In this document: positions 51,489 through 59,586 of the stretch, in pieces | Position numbering within the stretch: the first letter of the stretch is position 1 | How the letters are laid out: every line of letters starts with the position of its first letter | Assembly (NCBI RefSeq): GCF_946476835.1 | Contig: NZ_CAMKWA010000006.1 | Coordinates: 90,325 to 154,324 of the forward strand | Direction of reading: 5' to 3' | Source: an uncultured Neokomagataea sp. | GTDB taxonomy: Bacteria; Pseudomonadota; Alphaproteobacteria; Acetobacterales; Acetobacteraceae | Length of the DNA: 64,000 nucleotides | The notes under the pieces: generated by a model | Database searches by the model: none | What the model was told of the DNA's origin: nothing | Seen by the model: only the letters and a program-made list of their open reading frames with translations | Made by a program: the position numbers and the translations under genes

Positions 51489-53354
51489 ATGAGTGATTTT
51501 TCTGCGCGTGAGCGGCCAGTTATTCGGCCTTTATCAGGTCATGTCATTGATCTGATTGCTGCGGGTGAGGTGATTGAACGCCCAGCCGCAGCTCTCAAAG
51601 AACTTGTTGAAAATGCTCTAGATGCAGGTGCGCGGCATATTGTTGTGTCTCTGCGTGGCGGCGGTGTTGACCGCATTGATGTCACAGATGATGGCTGTGG
51701 TATGACGCCTCAGGATCTGGAGTTGGCGGTTCAACGGCACTGCACGTCTAAATTACAGGACGAGCGGCTTGTTCAAATTCGGACTTTAGGCTTTCGAGGT
51801 GAGGCGTTGCCGTCGATCGGGGCGAGTGCTCGTTTGGCGATGACCTCGCGTGTTGCGGGTGATGAAACGGCGTGGTGTTTGCGGGTTGAGGGGGGAATTA
51901 TCACGCCGCCTGAGCCTGCTTCGGGGCCAGTTGGCACGCGTATTGTTGTCACGGATTTGTTTTTTGCAACGCCCGCTCGTAGGAAGTTTTTGAAATCCCC
52001 ACGTGTTGAGACGGGTCATGCGGAAGCGGTGATGCGGCGTCTGGCGTTGAGTGCACCACAATGCGCCATGCGGGTGTTGCTGGATGACCGTGTCTTGTTT
52101 GATCTGCCGGAGCAGAGCCCTCTTGCACGGGCGGCTTCTGTTTTGGATACGCCGTCGGATTTATTGTTGCCGTTGGATGAACAGCGCGGCGTATTGCGCT
52201 TATCTGGCTATGCGTGTGGGCCTGGGCGGACACGTGCAACGGGGGCTGGGCAGTTTGTTCAGGTTAATGGTCGCCCGGTAACGGACCCGATGCTGCGTAC
52301 GGCCATTCGTGTGGCGTATCGTCCTGTTATTACGCAGGGGCGTTTTCCGGTTCATGCGTTGAATATCACGGTGCCGTTGGAGCGGCTCGATGTGAATGTG
52401 CACCCTGCAAAGACCGAATTACGGTTTGCGGATGAAGCGGATGTGAAAGCGTTGATCATCGGTGGCTTAGGGCGTGCCTTGGGGCATGGATCTGGCGGGG
52501 GGGGCGTACAGGCGCGTTTGGGAGGACGGTCTTCGATTGTGTATCCGTCCCGTACTCCAGAGGCTTCATCTTATGTGGCGCCGTCTTGGAAGACGCCGGA
52601 GCGTTCTGATGCACAGACAGAAATGTCGGTGGGTATGCGTCCTGCTGCTGATGAGGCGCCTGTAGCAGGATTTGCAGAGTTGGAACGCCATTTTGAGCCT
52701 GCTGCGCGTGTCCCTTTGGCGGGCGAGCAAGACCCAACAATGCAAAGTGCTTCTTTTCCTCTGGGGGCAGCTGTTGCTCAGGTGTTTGACACGTATCTTC
52801 TGTCTGTAGCGCCGGATGGTGATTTGGTGTTGGTGGACCAGCATGCTGCGCATGAGCGTTTGACGCATGAGCGTTTGCGGGAGCAACAGGCGAAAGGAAC
52901 GTTGAAGGCTCAGGCGTTGCTTTTGCCAGAAGTTGTGGATTTACCGCAGCGTGATGCGGATGCTTTGCTGGCGCGTGTGGATGATCTGGAGGCGCTGGGT
53001 CTGGTGGTGGAGGCCTTTGGGCCGGGGAGTGTGCTGTTGCGCGCTGTGCCAGCTCTTTTAGGTAAGGCAGATATGGTCGCCTTATTAAAAGATGTGGCTG
53101 ATGAATTGGCGCAGGACCCCGATCTTGATGCGGCGACGACGGAGACTTTTGCACGGAAGTTAGACGCTGTTTTGGCACGCATGGCGTGTCATGGTAGTAT
53201 TCGGGCAGGGCGGCGTTTGAAACCAGAAGAAATGAATGCTTTGTTGCGGGAGATGGAGCGAACCCCGCGTGCGAATACATGCTCGCATGGTCGGCCAACA
53301 TGGTTGAAGCTGACGCGTACGGAAATAGAGCGCCTTTTTGGGCGAATTACGTAA
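51489..53354 (+). CDS. mutL: DNA mismatch repair protein MutL
   Basis: ATPase that couples mismatch recognition by MutS to strand removal. The GHKL ATPase domain carries IAAGEVIERPAAALKELVENALDAGA, DDGCGM, TLGFRGEALPSI and TDLFFATPARRKF. The C-terminal dimerisation domain follows a Pro/Ser-rich linker (about 340-400) and contains the DQHAAHERL motif and the CHGSIRAGRRL strand. An endonuclease motif DQHAXXERX is represented by DQHAAHERL, so a latent nuclease is plausible as in non-enteric MutL. The 621-residue length is normal. tRNA-Thr lies 75 bp downstream. Confidence 0.96.
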   Translation: MSDFSARERPVIRPLSGHVIDLIAAGEVIERPAAALKELVENALDAGARHIVVSLRGGGVDRIDVTDDGCGMTPQDLELAVQRHCTSKLQDERLVQIRTLGFRGEALPSIGASARLAMTSRVAGDETAWCLRVEGGIITPPEPASGPVGTRIVVTDLFFATPARRKFLKSPRVETGHAEAVMRRLALSAPQCAMRVLLDDRVLFDLPEQSPLARAASVLDTPSDLLLPLDEQRGVLRLSGYACGPGRTRATGAGQFVQVNGRPVTDPMLRTAIRVAYRPVITQGRFPVHALNITVPLERLDVNVHPAKTELRFADEADVKALIIGGLGRALGHGSGGGGVQARLGGRSSIVYPSRTPEASSYVAPSWKTPERSDAQTEMSVGMRPAADEAPVAGFAELERHFEPAARVPLAGEQDPTMQSASFPLGAAVAQVFDTYLLSVAPDGDLVLVDQHAAHERLTHERLREQQAKGTLKAQALLLPEVVDLPQRDADALLARVDDLEALGLVVEAFGPGSVLLRAVPALLGKADMVALLKDVADELAQDPDLDAATTETFARKLDAVLARMACHGSIRAGRRLKPEEMNALLREMERTPRANTCSHGRPTWLKLTRTEIERLFGRIT

Positions 53355-53413
53355 AAGCGTCATTTTTTCAAAAAAAGGCCTTGTCAGGGAAGGGGGATGC
53401 CGCTAAAACGCCC

Positions 53414-53513
53414 TCACCTCAATGGACGGCCGGTGTAGCTCAGCTGGTAGAGCACGTCATTCGTAATGATGGGGTCGGGAGTTCGAATCTCTTCTCCGGC
53501 ACCATTGAGGTGA
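53414..53513. repeat. 12-bp inverted repeat flanking tRNA-Thr
   Basis: TCACCTCAATGG (53414-53425) is the exact reverse complement of CCATTGAGGTGA (53502-53513). The 3' arm includes the encoded CCA. In the precursor RNA the arms would extend the acceptor stem by 12 bp, separated from it only by ACG on one side and the discriminator A on the other. Confidence 0.85.
53429..53504 (+). tRNA. tRNA-Thr (anticodon CGU)
   Basis: A complete 76-nt cloverleaf with encoded CCA. Acceptor GCCGGTG pairs with CTCCGGC except a U6-U67 mismatch. The D arm is GCTC/GAGC and the anticodon stem CGTCA/TGATG encloses TTCGTAA, giving anticodon CGU (codon ACG). The T arm is GGGAG/CTCTT with two G-U pairs around TTCGAAT. 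It lies between mutL and pqiA and is flanked by a 12-bp inverted repeat that includes the CCA. Confidence 0.95.
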
Positions 53514-53656
53514 TTTCCTCAAAAAATAAATAGCGTATACAGAGCATACGTACCGTAATGTCTTTGTGACTTTTCGCTAAGTCCTGCTCAATATAGGTTT
53601 GAGCCGCGTACGGTTTGGCGTAGCCTAGGCTTGCGATAGACGCGCTGAGGAGAAGC

Positions 53657-55177
53657 ATGAGCAAGCAATTCCACAAACAATTGTGGCGAAGAGCCGTTCG
53701 TTTGTCACCGCAGAGTCAAGCGCCGCATGATTCGTTGCTGGTGCTGGAAGATGCGCGGGAATGCTTTGTTTGTGGGCAGGTACAGATGTTGCCTTCTGTA
53801 CAGCCTGGTTATTCAGTCAATTGTGTGCGTTGTGGCACGCATTTAGCACGTCGCCGTCGGACCTCGGTTATTGGGACGCCGGCGGCGTTTTGTATGACGG
53901 CGGCAGCACTTTATGTGGTGCTGTTGCTGGACCCGCTCATGACATTGAATGTGTATGGGCGTGAGAACACCGTTTCTTTATGGGCTGGGCCCCAAGAGTT
54001 AGCTCATCAGGGGTATGGGGGCATTGCGCTGCTGGTCGCGTTTGTGACCATCATTATGCCGGGTGTTGCGATTGCTTTGATGGGGGCCATTTTATACGGC
54101 GCATCGCGCAAGCGTATGCCAGATTGGGCGCCTTGCTTGTTGGCTTGGTATGAGCGGCTTCGGGCGTGGTCCATGGTAGAAGTCTATGTTCTGGGCGTTT
54201 TGGTCGCGTATACAAAGCTTGTTGATCTGGCAGTTGTAACGTTGCAGCCGGGTGTTTATGTGCTCGGTGCTCTGATGTTGACGATGGCTACGTTGGACTC
54301 CACGTTTGACGACGAGCTGATTTGGAACAATCGTACATTGCGTGAGACGGTTGATGGGCAATGTGGGCGTTTGTTTGACGTGGCGCATGCCGATCGGCGT
54401 TGTGATGTATTGCCGCCTTCTAGTCATGTTGTGTCTTGTACGTGCTGTTCTTTGGTGATGGCGTTTGACCATCCTGTAGATCCGCAGGCCGATTTGGGGG
54501 ATTGTCCACGTTGTGGTCAGATTCTGCGGCGGCGCAAGAAAAACGGCTTTGTGGCGGCTATGTCCTTTTTGCTCGCAGGGATTACGCTTTATATCCCTGC
54601 GAACCTTCTTCCCGTGATGACGTATAGTAAGGTTGGGTCTGGTAACCCGAGCACTATTATGAGTGGCGTGATTGAGTTGTGGCAGGCGGATATGATTCCG
54701 TTGGCACTGCTTGTATTGTTCGCCAGCATTACAGTGCCTGTTTTGAAAATTTTGGCCTTGGCTAGTATGCTGGTGGCGACGCGCCTGAGGGTGCGGAAGC
54801 CTTTGGTTTGGCTAGGGAAATTATATCGTGCGGTGGAAATTATAGGGCGTTGGTCTATGATTGACGTCTTTATGATTTCGATTTTGTGTGCCGTTGTGCG
54901 CTTTGGCTTCATGGCGAATGTTCATGCAGAACTCGGCATGGTGTGTTTTGCGCTTGTTGTGGTGCTCACAATTTTTGCAGCAGAGCGGTTTGATCCGCGC
55001 GGTATGTGGGATGCTGCTGGTTTAAACGACGTTGCGCCGAATGTGCATGAGCATGAGCGGCGTGTTCGTGAGGATGTTGCAGCGTGTGCTGTGACTGAAA
55101 GAAGGGCGCAAGTAGAAGCGCCGATTTCAAAGGGCCAACCGCCTGGTCATGATGATATGGAGCCCGAACACGCGTGA
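53657..55177 (+). CDS. pqiA: PqiA-type intermembrane transport protein
   Basis: Inner-membrane subunit of the PqiABC system, which moves hydrophobic molecules (probably phospholipids) across the periplasm. Two tandem PqiA modules each have a rubredoxin-like zinc motif (CFVCGQ...CVRCG near 37-58 and CTCC...CPRCG near 260-290) and four membrane helices. Length 506. A good ribosome binding site (GAGGAG) precedes the ATG. The stop overlaps the pqiB GTG by four bases. The hydrophilic C-terminal tail is Glu/Arg/His-rich. Confidence 0.9.
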   Translation: MSKQFHKQLWRRAVRLSPQSQAPHDSLLVLEDARECFVCGQVQMLPSVQPGYSVNCVRCGTHLARRRRTSVIGTPAAFCMTAAALYVVLLLDPLMTLNVYGRENTVSLWAGPQELAHQGYGGIALLVAFVTIIMPGVAIALMGAILYGASRKRMPDWAPCLLAWYERLRAWSMVEVYVLGVLVAYTKLVDLAVVTLQPGVYVLGALMLTMATLDSTFDDELIWNNRTLRETVDGQCGRLFDVAHADRRCDVLPPSSHVVSCTCCSLVMAFDHPVDPQADLGDCPRCGQILRRRKKNGFVAAMSFLLAGITLYIPANLLPVMTYSKVGSGNPSTIMSGVIELWQADMIPLALLVLFASITVPVLKILALASMLVATRLRVRKPLVWLGKLYRAVEIIGRWSMIDVFMISILCAVVRFGFMANVHAELGMVCFALVVVLTIFAAERFDPRGMWDAAGLNDVAPNVHEHERRVREDVAACAVTERRAQVEAPISKGQPPGHDDMEPEHA

Positions 55178-56847
55178 CTGAACGTCCATCTGAGCGCGAC
55201 AATGCGCCTCTCTCTATGCCGGAAGCGCCGACGCGGCGTACGCGCTTTTCGCTCATACTGTTGATTCCCATTTTAGCCATTGCCATCACAGGTTGGCTGG
55301 CTTGGGAGCATTTTGCCACGCGTGGTCCTGAAATTACCATTACGTTTGATACGGCTGATGGGCTTACTCCTGGGCAAACGCAGGTTAAGAATAAAGCCGT
55401 GACGCTGGGTACAGTGCAGGATGTCACGCTGAGTGATGACATGCGGCATGTCACGGCGCGTGTGCAAATGAACGCGGATAGTGCGCGGGTTTTGACGGAT
55501 AAGACGCGTTTTTGGGTGGTGAAGCCACGCATTAATGGAACGAGCATTACGGGCCTCGATACGTTGTTATCCGGGGCTTATATTGCGATCGATCCAGGTG
55601 CTGCCGGAGGGCATTATCAGACAGAATTTCGGGGGCTGGAATCTGTGCCTGGTGTGCGCTCGGATCAGCCGGGTAGTACATTTTGGCTGATTTCCCCGAA
55701 CTTGGGGTCTTTGGGCCAAGGAGCACCTGTATTTTTCCGTGATGTGACCGTGGGAGAAGTGTTGGGTTATACGATGCCTCCGGGTGGCGAAGGGCCGATT
55801 GTGCTGCAGGTGTTTGTGAAAGCGCCTTATGATCATTATTTGCGGACTGATAGCCGTTTTTGGAACGTATCGGGTCTGCAAGTTGGCCTTGGGGCGGGTG
55901 GTTTGAAGGTGCAGATGCAGTCGATTCAGGCGCTTTTTTCTGGTGGTGTAGCTTTTGGTCCTCCGGGGACCGCACAGAGTGCGAGTGGGCCAGTGGCACC
56001 GGCTAATTCTGTTTTCAAGCTTTATGGCAGCCAAGCAGAAGCGGATACGGCGCGTTATCACCATCGTCTTTTCGCGGTGACGTATGTGGATACGTCAGTG
56101 AAGGGTTTGACGGCCGGTAGCCAGGTCAGCATGTTTGGTTTGCAGGTTGGTACAGTGACTGAAGTACGTTTGCAGATGCGTGCTGCCGGTCAGCCGCCGC
56201 GAATCCGTGTGGCGATGGAGTTGGAACCAGAACGTGTCATGTCTGATGATGATGTGGCAGCGCGGACCGGAGAAGGTGCGCAATATATAGAAGATTTTGT
56301 CGCAAGTGGCATGCGGGCATCGGTTGAGAGCGCTAGCTTCTTGACGGGCGAATCGTTGATAGCCCTACAATTTATCAAGCATGCAAAGCCTGTGACGTTA
56401 ACCTATGAAGGTGATGCTGCTGTATTGCCCAGCCAGCCGGGTGGGGTGGATGGCATTATGGCATCAGTTTCGACCATTACGGATAAAGTGGCGGCCATGC
56501 CGCTCACGCAGATCGGTGAGCATGTCAACGAATTGTTGGCCCATGCGGATGGTCGTTTGAAAAGCCGTGAAGTGACGGATTCGCTGGTGGCGTTACGTGA
56601 TTCGTTGCGTCATTTGGATGATGTGACCAAAACGGCCAATGAGCATCTGCCGGCGATGATGAGTGCGCTTCAGGGGACGCTTACGAATGCCCAATCTGTC
56701 TTGGGTGCGTATGGTGGGGATACGGATTTCCACCGTAATTTGCAGACAATGATTCTGCAGTTGACCCAGACGTCACGTTCTTTGCGGCTGTTAACCGATT
56801 ATCTTGATCATCACCCTTCATCACTTGTGACGGGACGTAGGAATTAA
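55174..56847 (+). CDS. pqiB: PqiB-type MCE-domain protein
   Basis: Membrane-anchored MCE (MlaD-like) subunit that forms a periplasmic tunnel between the membranes. One N-terminal membrane segment (about 25-45) is followed by three MCE repeats, recognisable by TPGQTQVKNKAVTLGTVQDV, GAPVFFRDVTVGEVLGY and LTAGSQVSMFGLQVGTVTEV. A C-terminal coiled-coil helix (about 430-520) builds the central needle. GTG start overlaps pqiA. Length 557 is typical. Confidence 0.92.
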   Translation: MTERPSERDNAPLSMPEAPTRRTRFSLILLIPILAIAITGWLAWEHFATRGPEITITFDTADGLTPGQTQVKNKAVTLGTVQDVTLSDDMRHVTARVQMNADSARVLTDKTRFWVVKPRINGTSITGLDTLLSGAYIAIDPGAAGGHYQTEFRGLESVPGVRSDQPGSTFWLISPNLGSLGQGAPVFFRDVTVGEVLGYTMPPGGEGPIVLQVFVKAPYDHYLRTDSRFWNVSGLQVGLGAGGLKVQMQSIQALFSGGVAFGPPGTAQSASGPVAPANSVFKLYGSQAEADTARYHHRLFAVTYVDTSVKGLTAGSQVSMFGLQVGTVTEVRLQMRAAGQPPRIRVAMELEPERVMSDDDVAARTGEGAQYIEDFVASGMRASVESASFLTGESLIALQFIKHAKPVTLTYEGDAAVLPSQPGGVDGIMASVSTITDKVAAMPLTQIGEHVNELLAHADGRLKSREVTDSLVALRDSLRHLDDVTKTANEHLPAMMSALQGTLTNAQSVLGAYGGDTDFHRNLQTMILQLTQTSRSLRLLTDYLDHHPSSLVTGRRN

Positions 56848-56851
56848 AGCG

Positions 56852-57448
56852 ATGCGCCATCATATGAGGAAGGTTTTAGGGCACGTAGGTGCGCTGTCTG
56901 TGGTGTTATTGGGAGTTACAGCGTGTAGCAGTACTTCGCCGCAGCTCTATACGCTTGCTGCGCAAGGCGGAGATACCGTGCAGGGCGGACCAACCTTAGT
57001 TGAGGTTGTGACACCTGTTATTTCGTCTCGTTTGGACCGTGATACAATTGTTTTGGGTGACCGGGATTATCGGACGAATATAGCAATGGGTGCTAGCTGG
57101 AGTGAGCCTCTGGCGGAAATGTTGGCGCACACGCTTACCACTGATTTGGTTGCGCGCTTGCCGCAGAGTCGGGTTTATGCACAAAATGATGCAGTGACAG
57201 CCGCGCCGACGGCTGTTGTGGAGGTGACCGTACGTAATTTTGAGGCTGATGGGCTGGGGCGTGCTTATATCTCAGGTGCCCTTAGCGTGCACCGACGTGA
57301 TGGTACAGGTGGGGTTTTGCTGCAGCCTTTTGAATGGCGTAGTTCAGAAAATGTTGACCATAATACGGCGCATTTAGTTGCTGAACTGAGCCGTGGCGTA
57401 TCCGCTATGGCAGATATTTTGGCAGCACAGCTACACAATACGCCGTAA
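56852..57448 (+). CDS. pqiC: PqiC-type auxiliary lipoprotein
   Basis: Outer-membrane lipoprotein that docks the PqiB needle. Signal peptide with lipobox VTAC near residue 25, then the ABC-transport-auxiliary fold with strands such as YTLAAQ, LVEVVTPVISSRLDRDTIVL and VVEVTVRNFEAD. The ATG lies four bases after pqiB; a second ATG at 56864 is possible. A bidirectional terminator follows, separating it from the convergent nusG. Confidence 0.88.
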   Translation: MRHHMRKVLGHVGALSVVLLGVTACSSTSPQLYTLAAQGGDTVQGGPTLVEVVTPVISSRLDRDTIVLGDRDYRTNIAMGASWSEPLAEMLAHTLTTDLVARLPQSRVYAQNDAVTAAPTAVVEVTVRNFEADGLGRAYISGALSVHRRDGTGGVLLQPFEWRSSENVDHNTAHLVAELSRGVSAMADILAAQLHNTP

Positions 57449-57470
57449 AGTATGAGTAGTAGGAAAATAA

Positions 57471-57500
57471 AAAAAGGGCCTCAAGATGAGGCCCTTTTTT
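57471..57500. terminator. Bidirectional terminator between pqiC and nusG
   Basis: A perfect stem AAAAAGGGCCTCA / TGAGGCCCTTTTT with a 3-nt loop lies between the convergent genes. The A-tract and T-tract on opposite sides let it stop transcription from either direction. Confidence 0.92.
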
Positions 57501-57520
57501 ATGAACTGTACTCTGTGGCT

Positions 57521-58051
57521 TTAGAGCTTTTCCACCTGAGTGAATTCCAGATCCACTGGTGTTGAGCGGCCAAAGATGGAAACGCTTACCTTCAAACGCT
57601 GACGTTCATCATCAACATCTTCAATCATGCCATTGAAGGAAGTGAACGGACCATCAGCCACGCGAATCTGCTCACCAATTTCAAAGGTCAGTGTAGAGCG
57701 TGGACGTTCCACACCTTCCTGAGCCTGCTTCATGATGCGATCAGCTTCAGCGGCGGTGATGGGGCTTGGTTTGTTGCGTGAGCCCAAAAATCCGGTGACC
57801 TTGGGGGTATCTTTCACCAAGTGCCATGCTTCGTCTGTGAGTTCCATTTTGACAAGGACGTAGCCTGGGAAGAACTTGCGTTCCGCGTTTACTTTGCGGC
57901 CGCGACGTACTTCGGTCACGTCTTCTGAAGGAACCAGAATCTGCTCGAAATGGTCTGAGAGACCCTTTTGACCAGCTTGCTCTTGAATATGGCTGGCGAT
58001 CTTTTTCTCAAAGCCGGAATAGACGTGAACTACATACCAACGTTTTGCCAT
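57521..58051 (-). CDS. nusG: Transcription termination/antitermination factor NusG
   Basis: RNA-polymerase elongation factor coupling transcription to Rho and ribosomes. ATG 58051 starts MAKRWYVVHVYSGFEKKIA, the NusG N-terminal domain. The KOW domain is at the C-terminus (GEQIRVADGPFTSFNGMIEDVD). The frame extends over secE, which is not used. The 176-residue length is standard. secE lies ten bases upstream, the usual pair. Confidence 0.97.
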   Translation of the reverse strand: MAKRWYVVHVYSGFEKKIASHIQEQAGQKGLSDHFEQILVPSEDVTEVRRGRKVNAERKFFPGYVLVKMELTDEAWHLVKDTPKVTGFLGSRNKPSPITAAEADRIMKQAQEGVERPRSTLTFEIGEQIRVADGPFTSFNGMIEDVDDERQRLKVSVSIFGRSTPVDLEFTQVEKL

Positions 58052-58061
58052 GTTGCTTGTC

Positions 58062-58313
58062 TTAGCCTCCGACGCCAAAAAGTTCGCGGACGCCAAGGCC
58101 AATGGCTTGGTCCACGATAAAAAAGAAAATGCAGGTGATGGTTGCCATAAGGAGCACCGCACCTGTTGTGATCATGGTGTTGCGCCGTGTAGGCCACGTT
58201 ACGCGTAGCGCTTCTGCACGGACCTCTTTGAGGTAAGAGCGCGGATTAAAGCCTGAACCGTTGTTCTGTGGCGTCGTCTTACGCGACTCGCCTTGCGGGG
58301 TACTGACCGACAC
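58062..58313 (-). CDS. secE: Preprotein translocase subunit SecE
   Basis: Stabilising membrane subunit of the SecYEG channel. GTG 58313 is chosen with GAGGA five bases upstream, giving 83 residues; the frame runs farther upstream into tRNA-Trp. The conserved amphipathic helix YLKEVRAEALRVTWPTRRNTM precedes the single membrane span (TTGAVLLMATITCIFFFIVDQ). The order tRNA-Trp, secE, nusG is common in Alphaproteobacteria. Confidence 0.94.
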   Translation of the reverse strand: MSVSTPQGESRKTTPQNNGSGFNPRSYLKEVRAEALRVTWPTRRNTMITTGAVLLMATITCIFFFIVDQAIGLGVRELFGVGG

Positions 58314-58394
58314 CGTGATCCTCGAATTCAAGTGAGATGCCGCATTCCGCGGCTCACGAACCTGAAGATCGCTGAACTGCCGCAGAAGGCGGAG

Positions 58395-58471
58395 TGGCAG
58401 GGGTGGAGGGTCTCGAACCCGCAACCTCCGGTTTTGGAGACCGGCGCTCTAGCCAATTGAGCTACACCCCT
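58395..58471 (-). tRNA. tRNA-Trp (anticodon CCA)
   Basis: A 77-nt cloverleaf on the minus strand with encoded CCA. Acceptor AGGGGTG pairs with CACCCCT. The anticodon loop CTCCAAA gives anticodon CCA. T arm GCGGG/CCC-type with TTCGAGA. It precedes secE, so the mature tRNA is probably cut from the secE-nusG transcript. Confidence 0.95.
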
Positions 58472-58584
58472 TTTGTCATAACGTTGTTCTAGACGAAGTA
58501 ACGTTGTGACGATGGAGGGAAAAAAGAATATTCTGGGGAGAAAGTCAAGCGATATTGCGGAATAATTTTATATGAAAAAGAATC

Positions 58585-58613
58585 TTGTGTGGATAAAGGA
58601 GATGCGTTAAATG
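58585..58613 (+). promoter_or_regulatory. Promoter candidate for tRNA-Gly
   Basis: TTGTGT (58585-58590) is spaced 17 bases from TAAATG (58608-58613), ending 13 bp before the tRNA. The match to the -10 consensus is moderate. Confidence 0.4.
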
Positions 58614-58626
58614 ACCCATTATCTGA

Positions 58627-58700
58627 GCGGGCGTAGCATAGTGGTAATGCAGTAGCCTTCCAAGCTTCTGAGGAGGGTTCGATTCCCTTCGCCCGCTCCA
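58627..58700 (+). tRNA. tRNA-Gly (anticodon UCC)
   Basis: A 74-nt cloverleaf with encoded CCA. Acceptor GCGGGCG pairs with CGCCCGC, the anticodon loop CTTCCAA gives UCC, and the T loop is TTCGATT. The short D loop is typical of glycine tRNAs. It stands alone ahead of the ATP synthase operon. Confidence 0.95.
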
Positions 58701-59010
58701 TACAATTCCCTAAAATAAAATATTGCGCATTGCGGTAGAATGTTTGATCTCCGATCGAATGTCCTTCGTGTTGCTCGTTATCGTGATAAATCTGTGTTTC
58801 GTGGTGTAGGATTTCCATGAGCATTGGTTGCGCCAGATTAGCGAGCCGTGCTAGAGGCTGCCCAGTGTGGATGATCATACTGTCGTGAGTTATGCTTAAT
58901 TATGAACAAAGGGCATAACCGAGTATGGTCGGATTAATCAGAAGCACGGGGGCTGATTCCTCAGCGCCCGGCCGCATTTGCGGTAGAGATAACAGAGACG
59001 GAACACGCGT
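58701..59010. other. Non-coding gap before the ATP synthase operon
   Basis: About 310 bp with no convincing gene. It contains a perfect 7-bp inverted repeat, GTTATGC (58889-58895) and GCATAAC (58913-58919), about 90-120 bp before atpH. It is a candidate operator or leader hairpin. An open frame on the minus strand runs through the gap and across tRNA-Gly but looks spurious. Confidence 0.45.
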
Positions 59011-59586
59011 GTGACGACGGTAACACAGGTGCCGCAAATGGGGGCCGTAAACGGTGCAGCAGGGCGTTATGCCCGGGCTTTTTACGATTACGTCTCCGAA
59101 CAAGGCGGATTGGCTGAAGTTGTCCCTCAGGTGCGTGCGCTGCGCGACGCCTTGGGCGCAAGTGATGATCTCCGAGCATTTTTGAATGATGTACGGATTG
59201 ATCAAAAAGGCGCTGATCGCGTTGTGGGCGCACTAGTGGAGCGCTTTGGCTTGAGTGATGCAATTCGACGTTTGGTCGGTGTGGTGTCACAGAATGGTCG
59301 TTTGGCGCTTCTTGGTGATGTTCTTGACGGTGTTCTTGCGTATGATGCCGCTCTTCGTGGTGAGAGCGTTGCAGAAATCCGTTCCGCACAACCTCTTTCT
59401 GATGCGCAGCGTGTTCAGCTTCAAGTGCGCCTTGCCGAAGCTGGATATAGCCGTGTTGCACTGGTGGAGCAGGTGGACCCTGCTTTGATCGGCGGCATGA
59501 CGGTGCGTGTTGGATCTACTTTGTTTGATACCTCGATCGCTGGGCGTCTCACTCGCCTGCAGAACGCTATGAAGGGAGCCGCGTGA
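59011..59586 (+). CDS. atpH: F1 ATP synthase delta subunit
   Basis: Stator subunit joining the F1 head to the b-subunit stalk. The 191-residue protein has the usual features: [16 protein letters not shown] at the N-terminus, [16 protein letters not shown] [13 protein letters not shown], and the C-terminal [32 protein letters not shown]. The start is GTG 59011. It heads the F1 operon and its stop overlaps the atpA ATG by one base. F0 genes are not in the window, as is usual in Alphaproteobacteria. Confidence 0.95.
   Translation: MTTVTQVPQMGAVNGAAGRYARAFYDYVSEQGGLAEVVPQVRALRDALGASDDLRAFLNDVRIDQKGADRVVGALVERFGLSDAIRRLVGVVSQNGRLALLGDVLDGVLAYDAALRGESVAEIRSAQPLSDAQRVQLQVRLAEAGYSRVALVEQVDPALIGGMTVRVGSTLFDTSIAGRLTRLQNAMKGAA

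Noticed and set aside
52456..53301. 281-residue minus-strand frame opposite mutL
   Set aside because: Pro/His/Ala-rich antisense translation of mutL with no homology features.
53440..53676. 78-residue minus-strand frame over tRNA-Thr
   Set aside because: The tail MVPEKRFELPTPSLRMTCS is antisense to the tRNA-Thr gene and overlaps pqiA. No independent support.
58489..58878. 129-residue open frame on the minus strand across tRNA-Gly
   Set aside because: Its C-terminal part (KGIEPSSEAWKATALPLCYAR) is the antisense of the tRNA-Gly gene, a well-known type of spurious translation. No ribosome binding site or recognisable domain.
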